The notes under the pieces: generated by a model
What the model was told of the DNA's origin: nothing
The model's database searches: none
What the model saw: the letters and a program-made list of their open reading frames with translations, nothing else
Part shown: in pieces, positions 45,253-53,148 of the stretch
Layout of the letters: each line of letters opens with the position of its first letter
Numbering within the stretch: position 1 is the stretch's first letter
Position numbers and translations under genes: made by a program
Source of the DNA: Phormidesmis priestleyi ULC007
GTDB lineage: Bacteria; Cyanobacteriota; Cyanobacteriia; Leptolyngbyales; Leptolyngbyaceae
Assembly: GCF_001895925.1 (NCBI RefSeq)
Contig: NZ_MPPI01000033.1
Span: 1-53,296 of the forward strand
DNA: 53,296 nt
Direction of reading: 5' to 3'

Positions 45253-45401
45253 AAAAGTTAGACAATTTTGTAGTCTGAAAGTGCTGATTCTTCGTTCAGA
45301 TTTAGAAGCACTAAAAAATAAAGTTAAACAATTTCTCGCTTTTTCTTGGGTTTCGACATAAGAAAATATGAATTTTTTCAATAAAGAAGTTAAACAATTC
45401 C
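45253..45401. repeat. Three spaced copies of an AAGTTA(A/G)ACAATT motif
   Basis: The motif occurs near 45255, 45320 and 45388, about 65 bases apart, in AT-rich DNA after the Uma2 relic. The rest of 45402-45753 shows no gene, hairpin or recognisable relic. Confidence 0.4.
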
Positions 45402-45753
45402 TGAAATCCCCTTGGGTAGCTAGTTTGAGTATCTCTTAAAAAGAGATTTAATCACTTTTTTCAGTCCCACCAGTAGACCACGATGGACGGCGGTGCGGGA
45501 TGTCTTCCTAGTAGTTGTCTAGTGCGGGTTCGATCTATGACTTCTGTACGATCGCATTGCCAAACCTCGCCTAAATTAGCCTTGTAATGCTAATTTGTCC
45601 TGAGGAATGTCATCATCCTTTGCTATTACTACTGTCGGGAACTTAGGTGCAGGTCATTTTCAGAGTGATGTTCTCATTCTAGTTGACTTGTAGGAGTAGA
45701 GGTTTCTTCATGTTCCTATGCTAATAATCCTCCTCCAATGCCTGCATTCTCTG

Positions 45754-46143
45754 TCATTGTCGGGTTAATAGTTCAGTCTCGTCCAGGATGTTAATTTGCT
45801 TGATCAGGTCTCGCGACTCATCGCACAGAAATTGCCACTGCGCCCCCAAACCTGCCCGAAATGCAGCTTGAACCAAAGGCGGATCAACACAGATCGTCAC
45901 TAATTTGCCATAATTAACCATTAATTCGTTCTGAAAGTGAACCAGTTGGGTGAACTGCTGTCGATCTCGCGGGCAAAAAAAGCCTCGGTAAAAAACGACA
46001 ATCAGGGGATAGCCATCTAGAAACCCTAAATACTGATCCATCAAGCTCGCTTGGGTGAGGCTAGAGAGTTTAATCTGTTCGTTCTCGTGGTTCGCTAACT
46101 CAACGTCAGAAAAGTGATTTCCTACTTGCAAATTCGTTGTCAT
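45754..46143 (-). CDS. Peroxiredoxin-like (AhpC/TSA) protein, C-terminally truncated
   Basis: A 129-residue thioredoxin-fold protein. The active-site region reads VVFYRGFFCPRDRQQF, with one Cys (C-P-R-D) instead of the two-Cys form. The family continues after the LDETE segment with about 50-60 more residues; here it stops at once, so the end of the fold is missing and the gene may be dead. The ATG at 46143 (MTTNLQVG) was chosen over an upstream one. It starts 13 bases after the flavoprotein gene and would be co-transcribed. Confidence 0.7.
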   Translation of the reverse strand: MTTNLQVGNHFSDVELANHENEQIKLSSLTQASLMDQYLGFLDGYPLIVVFYRGFFCPRDRQQFTQLVHFQNELMVNYGKLVTICVDPPLVQAAFRAGLGAQWQFLCDESRDLIKQINILDETELLTRQ

Positions 46144-46156
46144 GGTTGAATCTTCC

Positions 46157-47533
46157 TTACATATTGGGGCAACCTGGCATATCGTCTCCAACCAACAACC
46201 GCGCTAAGCTGGGTAATGCTTCACCGTAAGTCGGATGAATGTGTACCGATCGTTCTAGTAGTTGCCAAGTTGCTCCCGCTTCCATTAGAGATAGAAATAC
46301 GTGGACTAACTCAGCCGTTTCGTAACCGACTAAGGTTGCTCCTAAAATTTTGTCGGTGTCGCGATCGATCACCATGCGGTAGAATCCCAGGTCGTGACCC
46401 CACTCGATCGCTCGTGCAATATGGCTCATGGGTAGCGTTACACAGCGAGCATTGATGCCTTTTTTCTGAGCTTGTTCTAGCGTCATGCCGACACGCCCGA
46501 CTTGAGGTTCGGTGTACATGGCATAACCGAGAACCCGATCGTGGCGCGTCCGATTTTCACCACACAAAATTGCTTTGAGACGACGATAATCCTCCCAAGA
46601 CACATGGGTAAAAGCAGGCTGTTTGGCTGCATCTCCGATCGCATAAACCCCAGAACCAGTTGTATGGAACTGGTCGTTGATTTTGACGAACCCCTGGTTA
46701 TCTAGCTCGATTCCGCTTGCTGCCACGTTGAGAGCATCGGTGTTTGGTTTCCGTCCAATCACAACCAGTAAGGCTTCTCCCTGAAGTTGTTCACCATTGC
46801 TGAGGGTCAGCGTAAATACATCATTCTCGTGAGCCACCTGCTCAACATTGACCTCAAAGTGAACCTGAATGCCATCTTGTTTTAACGCCTCAGCTAAGAC
46901 CTCGCTGACCTCTGGTTCTTCTTGACCTAGAACGCGATCGCCTCGCACAATCAAGTGAGTTTGACTGCCCAAACGAGCCAATCCCTGACCTAACTCCAAG
47001 CCGATGTAGCCAGCCCCAATTACTAACAAACGTGGGGGTAGTGTCTTTAAATCAAAGAAGTTGCGGTTGGTTAGGTAAGGAGTTCCTGCAAGACCGGGAA
47101 TGTCAGGAATCAATGATGAGGTGCCCGTGTTGATCACCACTAAGGGAGCTTGAACCGTCACATCTCCGCCTATAACAGTGCGTTCACCTGTAAAAGAAGC
47201 TTCTGCACAGACGACGTTGACACCTGCGCCTTCTAGTCGCTTGTGAGCTCCTTGGCTGAAGCGATCGCGAATTGCTCTCACCCGCTCCATCACCGCAGGA
47301 AAGTTTACTTCGACTTGAGTATGAATGCCTAACTTCTCAGCCTGCCGCGATCGCCCTGCTGCATGAGCCGCTGCCAAAAAAGCCTTAGAGGGAGTACAGC
47401 CATAGTTGATACAACTACCACCCAAAGCATCCCGTTCAAACAGCATCACTTTGCGTCCTTCTTTGGCAAAATCAGCCGCCAGTGGAATACCACCCTGACC
47501 ACTGCCAATCACAATCACATCTGCGGTTTCCAT
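46157..47533 (-). CDS. Mercuric-reductase-like FAD/NAD(P) disulfide oxidoreductase
   Basis: A 458-residue class I flavoprotein. FAD-binding GSGQGG is at 10-15, the redox pair Cys41/Cys46 in GGSCINYGCTPSK, the NAD(P)H site GAGYIGLELG near 175, and the C-terminal HIHPTYGEALPSL supplies the catalytic His. The motif spelling is closer to the mercuric-reductase branch than to lipoamide or glutathione reductases, but the C-terminal Cys pair and HMA domain of true MerA are absent. It is paired with a peroxiredoxin-like gene, suggesting a thiol redox role. Confidence 0.82.
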   Translation of the reverse strand: METADVIVIGSGQGGIPLAADFAKEGRKVMLFERDALGGSCINYGCTPSKAFLAAAHAAGRSRQAEKLGIHTQVEVNFPAVMERVRAIRDRFSQGAHKRLEGAGVNVVCAEASFTGERTVIGGDVTVQAPLVVINTGTSSLIPDIPGLAGTPYLTNRNFFDLKTLPPRLLVIGAGYIGLELGQGLARLGSQTHLIVRGDRVLGQEEPEVSEVLAEALKQDGIQVHFEVNVEQVAHENDVFTLTLSNGEQLQGEALLVVIGRKPNTDALNVAASGIELDNQGFVKINDQFHTTGSGVYAIGDAAKQPAFTHVSWEDYRRLKAILCGENRTRHDRVLGYAMYTEPQVGRVGMTLEQAQKKGINARCVTLPMSHIARAIEWGHDLGFYRMVIDRDTDKILGATLVGYETAELVHVFLSLMEAGATWQLLERSVHIHPTYGEALPSLARLLVGDDMPGCPNM

Positions 47534-47643
47534 CGATTAGTTGCCTCACTGGGGAATGCTTCTCTCATAACAGTCTCATGCTCTTAAAGAACACTGAAAA
47601 GAAACTGAGTAGGAGATTAATTTTCTTGAGATATCTCTAACAC

Positions 47644-47784
47644 TAGACCTTTTGCGTCGTAAGCTAAAAAATGGCTAAAAGCTTTACGGGTCAGGCATTT
47701 CAGCTATTAGTGCCAGAAAACGGCTACAAGTCTTTTGACATATAAGTTTCAGGGCAATTTCTTCGCTATCACGCAAAAGGTCTA
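47644..47784. mobile_element. 141-bp MITE with TA target duplication (IS630/mariner type)
   Basis: GACCTTTTGCGT (47646-47657) and ACGCAAAAGGTC (47771-47782) are exact reverse complements, each flanked by TA. The interior encodes nothing. The TA duplication suggests mobilisation by an IS630/Tc1-type transposase. It lies in the gap between the two minus-strand genes. Confidence 0.72.
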
Positions 47785-47806
47785 CTAACTGATGCTCTAA
47801 AAAGCT

Positions 47807-50491
47807 CTATGGCGCGTCTGATTTACTGTGCGCTTCGTCAATCTCGCCAAATTGCTGGATCAGTTGAGCAACCAAACCCGTCCACCCTGTTTGATGACTG
47901 GCACCAATGCCTGCGCCGTTATCGCCGTGGAAGTATTCGTAGAACAGCAGCAAATCTTGCCAGTGTGGGTCTGTTTGAAATTTACCATTGCTGCCGTAAA
48001 CGGGTCGTTGTCCTGACGAATCTTTGAGGAAAGTTTGGATCAGTCGATGCGAGAGATTAGCTGCCACGTCCCAGAGCGTTAGCATTTGACCTGACCCAGT
48101 TGGATACTCTACTTTGAAATCGTCTCCTAAATAATCGTGAAACTTTTGCAGTGATTCAATTAGGAGAAAGTTGACTGGAAACCAGACAGGACCTCGCCAA
48201 TTAGAATTGCCGCCAAACAAACCGCTAGTAGACTCTGCGGGTTCATAATCGACGCGAAACTGCATTCCATCGGCATCAAAAATATAGGGACGATCGGCAT
48301 GACAGCGAGAAATTGCCCGAATGCCATAGTCTCCTAAGAACTCGTGTTGATCGAGCATCTTTTGCAAAATCCGTCTTAGTTTGTCGCGGGAGACGATCGC
48401 CAGCAATCGCCGTGCCTGCATTCCTTCCGTTTCCATACAAGCTACATTCTGGCGCAGGTCTGGACGGTGTTGGATGAACCAGTCCAGCCGTTTTTTGAAC
48501 GCAGGCAGTTGTTTGAGCGTTTCTGGTTCTAGCGTTTCTACGGCAAACAAAGGAATCAACCCGACCATCGATCGCACCTTTAGCTCAATCTGGCGATCGT
48601 CAGGCAGATGCAGTACATCGTAGTAGAATCCTTCTGTTTCATTCCAAAGCGTGTCTTCCATCTCACCAATGTGATTCATGGCATCGGCAATGTAGAGAAA
48701 GTGTTCAAAAAACTTAGTAGCAATGTCTTCGTAAACGGGATTTGTTTTGGCAAGTTCGAGCGCGATCGTCAACATATTTAAGCAATACATTCCCATCCAA
48801 CTGGTGCCATCGGATTGATCAATGTATCCACCTGTCGGAAGTTGAGTACTGCGATCGAACACACCAATGTTATCTAATCCTAGAAAGCCACCTTGAAAGA
48901 CGTTTCTGCCTTCTACATCTTTGCGATTTACCCACCACGTAAAATTGAGCATCAACTTCTGAAACACACGCTCTAAAAACTGACGATCTGCACGTCCATA
49001 CATCTTTTGCTCAATCTGATAGACGCGCCAGGTTGCCCACGCATGAACCGGAGGATTGACATCTCCTAAAGCCCATTCATAGGCTGGAATTTGCCCATTG
49101 GGGTGCATATACCATTCTCGCGTCAGCACATCTAACTGGTATTTGGCAAAATCTGGATCAATCATAGCGATCGGAAGACAGTGAAATGCCAGATCCCAAG
49201 CAGCAAACCAGGGATATTCCCACTTGTCGGGCATCGAGAGAATGTCATCGGTGTAGAGATGGAACCACTCTTGATTTCTGCCCCGTTTGCGTTCGGGTGG
49301 GGGCTGAGGTGCAGAGCGATCGCCCTTCAGCCAATCTTCTACAACGTAGTGATAAAACTGCTTGCTCCACAGCATTCCCGCAAATGCCTGTCGCTGCACG
49401 TTTCGCATATCTTCGCTAATAGATGCGGAAACAATACCTCGGTAAAATTCATCAGCTTCTTGTTTGCGGGTTGCAAAGGTTGCATTAAACTCACCGCCGA
49501 AGGGTTCACTTAAACTGGGCGCATCACTCAAGCGCAACTGGATTGTTTTAGTTTCACCAGGCGCGATCGACCCTTCGTAATGCACGGCTGCTTTTGTGCC
49601 AACTTGATCACGATTAACTGCCGTTGTATTACCTTGAACCACGTAATCATTAATGCCATCTTTTACATGAGGTGAAGCATTAGACGTACCAAACAACCGT
49701 TCATAATTTGTTTCATTCTCGGTAAACAAAAGTTCTGCATTTCCAGATGCGTAGAGCCATCGTTTCCCCAGCGTTGAATGAATTGCACTAATCACATTCG
49801 CGTTCGCGTTTGATTTTGTCTCTTGCAAGGTTGGCTTACTTTCGTCAGTGTCCCATGACCAGGTATTACGAAACCAGAGCATTGGCAAAATATGGAGCGG
49901 TTTTGCCTCAGCACCCCGATTAACCACAGTAATTTGAATCAAAATATCTTCAGCCGATTGCTTGGCATATTCGATAAACACATCAAAATAGCGATCGTCC
50001 TCAAATACTCCAGTATCCAACAACTCAAACTCTGGCTGATGGCGATCGCGGCGGCGATTCTCCTCAACTAACTGAGCATAAGGAAACGCCTGATGCGGAT
50101 ATTTGTAGAGCGCTTTCATATATGAATGCGTCGGCGTATTGTCTAGATAAAAGTAATATTCTTTGACATCTTCGCCATGATTGCCTTCATTGCCAGTCAG
50201 CCCAAATAGCCGCTCTTTGAGAATGGGATCTTCACCGTTCCACAGCGCGATCGCAAAACATAATCGCTGATGGTTGTCTGAGATTCCAGCAATGCCATCT
50301 TCGCCCCAACGGTAAGCCCGCGATCGTGCCTGGTCATGTGTGAAGTAATCCCAAGCGGTTCCATGCGGACTGTAATCTTCGCGCACGGTTCCCCATTGGC
50401 GATCGCTCAAATACGATCCCCATCTGCGCCAGTGTGCCTGATGAGTCAGCGATTCTTGTAGTCGTTGAGCTTCTGCGGTTGTGGTTGCCAT
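47807..50491 (-). CDS. GH63-like (MGH1 domain) glycoside hydrolase
   Basis: A large 894-residue protein of the bacterial mannosyl-oligosaccharide-glucosidase-like group. The N-terminal beta-sandwich includes [20 protein letters not shown] and [16 protein letters not shown]. The C-terminal (alpha/alpha)6 barrel includes [40 protein letters not shown] and [20 protein letters not shown], with acidic residues typical of the active site. No signal peptide is present, so it is probably cytoplasmic and may act on trehalose-, sucrose- or glucosylglycerate-like substrates; this is not proven. An operator-like repeat lies upstream. Confidence 0.82.
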   Translation of the reverse strand: MATTTAEAQRLQESLTHQAHWRRWGSYLSDRQWGTVREDYSPHGTAWDYFTHDQARSRAYRWGEDGIAGISDNHQRLCFAIALWNGEDPILKERLFGLTGNEGNHGEDVKEYYFYLDNTPTHSYMKALYKYPHQAFPYAQLVEENRRRDRHQPEFELLDTGVFEDDRYFDVFIEYAKQSAEDILIQITVVNRGAEAKPLHILPMLWFRNTWSWDTDESKPTLQETKSNANANVISAIHSTLGKRWLYASGNAELLFTENETNYERLFGTSNASPHVKDGINDYVVQGNTTAVNRDQVGTKAAVHYEGSIAPGETKTIQLRLSDAPSLSEPFGGEFNATFATRKQEADEFYRGIVSASISEDMRNVQRQAFAGMLWSKQFYHYVVEDWLKGDRSAPQPPPERKRGRNQEWFHLYTDDILSMPDKWEYPWFAAWDLAFHCLPIAMIDPDFAKYQLDVLTREWYMHPNGQIPAYEWALGDVNPPVHAWATWRVYQIEQKMYGRADRQFLERVFQKLMLNFTWWVNRKDVEGRNVFQGGFLGLDNIGVFDRSTQLPTGGYIDQSDGTSWMGMYCLNMLTIALELAKTNPVYEDIATKFFEHFLYIADAMNHIGEMEDTLWNETEGFYYDVLHLPDDRQIELKVRSMVGLIPLFAVETLEPETLKQLPAFKKRLDWFIQHRPDLRQNVACMETEGMQARRLLAIVSRDKLRRILQKMLDQHEFLGDYGIRAISRCHADRPYIFDADGMQFRVDYEPAESTSGLFGGNSNWRGPVWFPVNFLLIESLQKFHDYLGDDFKVEYPTGSGQMLTLWDVAANLSHRLIQTFLKDSSGQRPVYGSNGKFQTDPHWQDLLLFYEYFHGDNGAGIGASHQTGWTGLVAQLIQQFGEIDEAHSKSDAP

Positions 50492-50604
50492 TGTTGGAAG
50501 ACTCCATGTGAGAAAATCTGGTGTTAAATCTCTTAATTGGAGTATCTACCTAAAAACCAATAGAAAGTTGAGGATGAGATGAGAAATGTCTGAGAGATGA
50601 GTGG

Positions 50605-50724
50605 GTGCGATCAGTTAGGTTAGAACCGATCGCTTGAGCAGAAAGATGACGGATCGACCTTTGGCGGCTTCAAAGTTCAAGCGCACGTGCGATCAGTTAG
50701 GTTAGAACCGATCACTTGAGCAGA
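50605..50724. repeat. Two 38-bp direct repeats, attC-half-like or operator
   Basis: Copies at 50605-50642 and 50687-50724 differ at one base and are spaced 82 bases. Each holds an imperfect dyad GATCAGTT...AACCGATC. On the minus strand each reads CTCAAG(C/T)GATCGGTTCT then AACCTAAC, resembling the inner end of the attC site at 52839-52924 (CTCAAGCGAACCGTTAGAC). They lie 114 bases upstream of the GH63-like start. Confidence 0.55.
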
Positions 50725-50799
50725 GTGATAAACAAATTGAGTCCTAACCAAAACTTAACGATGAATCTCAAATGACTATTACAATCTAAAGTGTAGACA

Positions 50800-50887
50800 G
50801 AATAACGTTCCCAATCACCCGCCGCAGGTAGCCTTGAACAATCAGCAGCTAACCTCTCGGCGGTCGGGTGCATTGGGGTTGTTATGC
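50800..50887 (-). other. attC-like recombination site A
   Basis: Read on the minus strand: outer box GCATAAC, unpaired AAC, arm CCCAATGCACCCGACCGC, a loop of about 34 bases, arm GCGGCGGGTGATTGGG, unpaired GTT as AAC's opposite and outer box GTTATTC. The arms pair as 6 + 6 + 4 bp, with an extrahelical G and A on the same arm. That is the folding plan of integron attC sites. It lies 21 bases behind the GNAT gene, where a cassette attC belongs. The outer boxes deviate from the consensus at one or two positions. Confidence 0.72.
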
Positions 50888-50908
50888 GGCAACTTAACGA
50901 CAAGATCA

Positions 50909-51511
50909 TCAGCTATCTTCTGTCATATCTTCGGTGACGAGAGCTTCGCTCAATTGCTTCAGATCGAAGTACATCGTTCGATAGGGATTCACAGGTGGTA
51001 AAGGATCGGTGGGAATGGCAAACTCAAACCCTAACTTTGCATAGAAACCGGATGCATCATAAGCGGGTTCAACATCAGCATCATAGAGCGCATCGACGGT
51101 AATGAATCTCACGCCAATTATCGGCGTAACCTCGGTAATCACGTAGTCGATTGCCCAATCCATCAACCGAATACCAAGACCTTTTGTCCGTCGATCAACT
51201 GCCAGTAGACCGATCTTCACCGCAGGAAAAGTCCTATACTTCACGCCTTCTTTCGCCAACAGGGGATCTTCAACCTGCAACTTATCCGCTAACAGCGTAA
51301 TATAGCCAGCTAAAGTATCCTCAACCCGGACAATCCAGCACTGACAAAGGGATGCATCAATTTCCCGATGAATGCGCCCCTGTTTCCAATAGGTCACGAA
51401 TTCACCCCTGATACAGCGAAACCCCTGACCAAGTTTCCGAAGTTCAGGGGTTAGAAGCTCAATATCGATTTGGGAGAAGTCTAAGCCATCAAACTTACCG
51501 GAGCTAGGCAT
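50909..51511 (-). CDS. GNAT-family N-acetyltransferase (cassette gene)
   Basis: A 200-residue acetyltransferase. The acetyl-CoA loop is VDRRTKGLGIRLMDWAI (R/Q-x2-G-x-G pattern), and the end ASGFYAKLGFEFA is typical of GNAT domains. The long upstream extension of the frame is excluded, because the ATG at 51511 gives MPSSGKFDGLDF and overlaps the preceding 63-codon gene by 8 bases. Such tight pairing suggests a toxin-antitoxin or regulator-enzyme unit. It is followed by an attC-like site. Confidence 0.8.
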   Translation of the reverse strand: MPSSGKFDGLDFSQIDIELLTPELRKLGQGFRCIRGEFVTYWKQGRIHREIDASLCQCWIVRVEDTLAGYITLLADKLQVEDPLLAKEGVKYRTFPAVKIGLLAVDRRTKGLGIRLMDWAIDYVITEVTPIIGVRFITVDALYDADVEPAYDASGFYAKLGFEFAIPTDPLPPVNPYRTMYFDLKQLSEALVTEDMTEDS

Positions 51512-51695
51512 GTTTCTGGGCTTTGCGACGACGAGCAGCAATCCGCTTTGCAAGGGCAAGAACCCGATCATTAACCACTGCACTACCGGAATCGATCGCT
51601 TCCAGCAGTTTCTTGGCTGCTTCGCCCGAAACAGGTTGGGATTGGGTATGGAGTGGATACTTCATAAGAGGACTCGTTTGCTTCTCTGTCATCAT
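51504..51695 (-). CDS. Small protein paired with the GNAT gene (possible antitoxin)
   Basis: A 63-residue protein: MMTEKQTSPLMKYPLHTQSQ at the start and a basic C-terminus LALAKRIAARRRKAQKHA. The central AAKKLLEAIDSGSAV is probably helical. Its end overlaps the GNAT start. No DUF1778-type (TacA) signature is obvious, so the antitoxin idea rests on gene order and size. Confidence 0.6.
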   Translation of the reverse strand: MMTEKQTSPLMKYPLHTQSQPVSGEAAKKLLEAIDSGSAVVNDRVLALAKRIAARRRKAQKHA

Positions 51696-51725
51696 AACAA
51701 ACGAAAAAGCCAGATGGACAACCTC

Positions 51726-52169
51726 CTAAATCTTCTGTGTCCAAGCAACCCCGCCCATTACAGACCCAACGATCGCAGAAATCCCCAGAAAGGCTCTGGC
51801 GGGACTGCCTTCTTCGATCGTTGGAAAGATGACGATACTGAGGACGGCAACGACGATTGCGCCAATCCTCACACCTTGCCAAAACTGACGTTTCATTGCT
51901 GGGGCGTTTTCTGGATTTCCTGGGATGATCGCAGCGTGAATGATGGCGACGATCCAAAGCATAAACCCATAGCAGTACCAATTGAGTGGCTTTCCGCCTT
52001 TTTCACTCGCAAGCATCGCTGGCGCTAAAGCCAAGAGCGCTAGAAAAATTGGGGTTGCAGGGCTAAAAGCGAGCATCATCAGACCGACGATGACACAGCC
52101 CGTAATGAGAAGTGCCGGATTTGCCGCATCGATATTGGTGCTGGAATTTGATTGAGGAGTTCGGGTCAT
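51726..52169 (-). CDS. Four-helix membrane protein of unknown function (cassette gene)
   Basis: A 147-residue protein with hydrophobic segments at about 18-55 (two helices), 68-88, 104-121 and 128-146. The ATG at 52169 (MTRTPQSNSS) was chosen; a longer frame overlaps the preceding gene. No family was recognised. It lies 30 bases before the 63-residue gene on the same strand. Confidence 0.65.
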   Translation of the reverse strand: MTRTPQSNSSTNIDAANPALLITGCVIVGLMMLAFSPATPIFLALLALAPAMLASEKGGKPLNWYCYGFMLWIVAIIHAAIIPGNPENAPAMKRQFWQGVRIGAIVVAVLSIVIFPTIEEGSPARAFLGISAIVGSVMGGVAWTQKI

Positions 52170-52216
52170 AATTTCCGGTGCATGAACTGTATAAAATTGG
52201 GCTGTAGCGATCGAAT

Positions 52217-52588
52217 TTAAATATCTGCAAGTTTGTGTTGGACATGCTGCTGGAAAGCCAAAAGCCCGCCCTGAGTATCCCAAGCCTTTTTGAATGTGGG
52301 CAATTCTTCTAGCTTCATGACATCACCACCCATGTAGGCGAGAACTTCTGGGTAGCCAAAAATCAACTCTGCCTTCACTGAAGGGGGTGGCTTTGTGCCA
52401 CCGATCGCCCAAACCACTTCAACAATTCGATAAAGATTCCAATCACTTGACGAATCTTCACGTTCAGCCTGACGATTAAGCACTTTAACAAGATGAGTGA
52501 CGTACCCATGCTGACGAAGCAGAATTAAGTCATCTCTTTTAAGTCTATTGGCATTGGCTTCATCGTCTTTCCAAGCCAATTTGAACAA
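52217..52588 (-). CDS. Unknown protein, possibly 5'-truncated (cassette gene)
   Basis: A frame of 123 codons from a TTG start. Coding-like sequence continues upstream for about 22 codons (WTKNVRPSDGWAYCEFKKGE) without any start codon before a TAG, so the true N-terminus may be lost. The protein is mixed alpha/beta, with KLAWKDDEANANRLKRDDLI near the start and VVWAIGGTKPPPSVKAELIF in the middle. No family was recognised. It follows attC-like site B directly. Confidence 0.6.
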   Translation of the reverse strand: MFKLAWKDDEANANRLKRDDLILLRQHGYVTHLVKVLNRQAEREDSSSDWNLYRIVEVVWAIGGTKPPPSVKAELIFGYPEVLAYMGGDVMKLEELPTFKKAWDTQGGLLAFQQHVQHKLADI

Positions 52589-52695
52589 TTCGCCCTTTTT
52601 AAATTCACAGTAAGCCCACCCATCGGAAGGTCTTACATTCTTTGTCCACTAGAGATGCTCTGAATTCATCAATTCTTTCACCGGGTAGTCGAAGC

Positions 52696-52783
52696 CGCAT
52701 ACCTAGTTGAGCCGCAACCGCAAGCGGTTCTGCTCACTGACGAAGAATGCAAATTCGGTTGTCGGTTCCAACGCTAGTTAGAT
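52696..52783 (-). other. attC-like recombination site B (one box degenerate)
   Basis: On the minus strand: box ATCTAAC, unpaired TAG, arm CGTTGGAACCGACAACCG, loop, arm CGGTTGCGGCTCAAC, unpaired TAG and box GTATGCG. The first box fits the R'' consensus exactly; the last departs from GTTRRRY. An extrahelical G and A lie on the same arm and with nearly the same spacing as in site A, so it is the same kind of structure, probably decayed on one side. Confidence 0.65.
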
Positions 52784-52838
52784 CGTAGCGTCACGAAGAT
52801 TTTAGCATACAGTACAAGTGAACTAAATAGCGCTGTCG

Positions 52839-52924
52839 GTCTAACGGTTCGCTTGAGCGGCTGTAAGTAACCTTGAACTCAACACCAAGATCTTTCGTAG
52901 TCCGCTCCAAGCGAATTGTTAGGT
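52839..52924 (-). other. attC-like recombination site C (near-consensus)
   Basis: On the minus strand: R'' box ACCTAAC, unpaired AA, arm TTCGCTTGGAGCGG, about 42 bases of loop, arm CCGCTCAAGCGAA, unpaired CC and R' box GTTAGAC. Both boxes fit RYYYAAC / GTTRRRY exactly. The arms pair as 8 + 5 bp around one extrahelical G. The start TAACAATTCG equals that of the well-known aadA-type attC. The loop shares GTA(A/G)CCTTGAAC with site A. Confidence 0.78.
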
Positions 52925-53034
52925 GACAATTTTAGACAATTATTGGCATCAAAAATTGTTTAATTACTACATTTGTGAGTGTTCTACAGAGATGATTTCT
53001 ACAAAATCACTTATATTTTCATCTATGAAATCCA

Positions 53035-53148
53035 TTAGAGGACATCAGGAACTCCACGTCGAGAAAGGAGATCTTTAGTGAGTTCTGTTCGTAGAGCACT
53101 ACACTTCTTTTGAATAGATTCATAATCAGAATCTGCTTCTATACTGCA
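53035..53148 (-). CDS. Tail of an unrecognised gene upstream of attC site C
   Basis: A minus-strand frame with protein-like sequence (SIEADSDYESIQKKCSALRT, then KDLLSRRGVPDVL) ends at TAA 53035-53037. An in-frame TGA at 53149-53151 precedes it and no start codon lies between, so it is either frameshifted or a relic. It occupies the cassette position upstream of site C. The remaining 53152-53296 shows no clear gene. Confidence 0.4.
   Translation of the reverse strand, partial: CSIEADSDYESIQKKCSALRTELTKDLLSRRGVPDVL

Noticed and set aside
45175-45381. 68-codon minus-strand open frame
   Set aside because: It is antisense to the Uma2 relic and AT-rich repeats, with low-complexity composition and no motif.
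45500-45560. tRNA-like T-arm (GCGGGTTCGATC)
   Set aside because: No acceptor stem, anticodon arm or D-arm could be built around it.
50712-50909. 65-codon minus-strand open frame after the GNAT gene
   Set aside because: It runs through attC-like site A and one of the 38-bp repeats; the sequence is explained by those structures.
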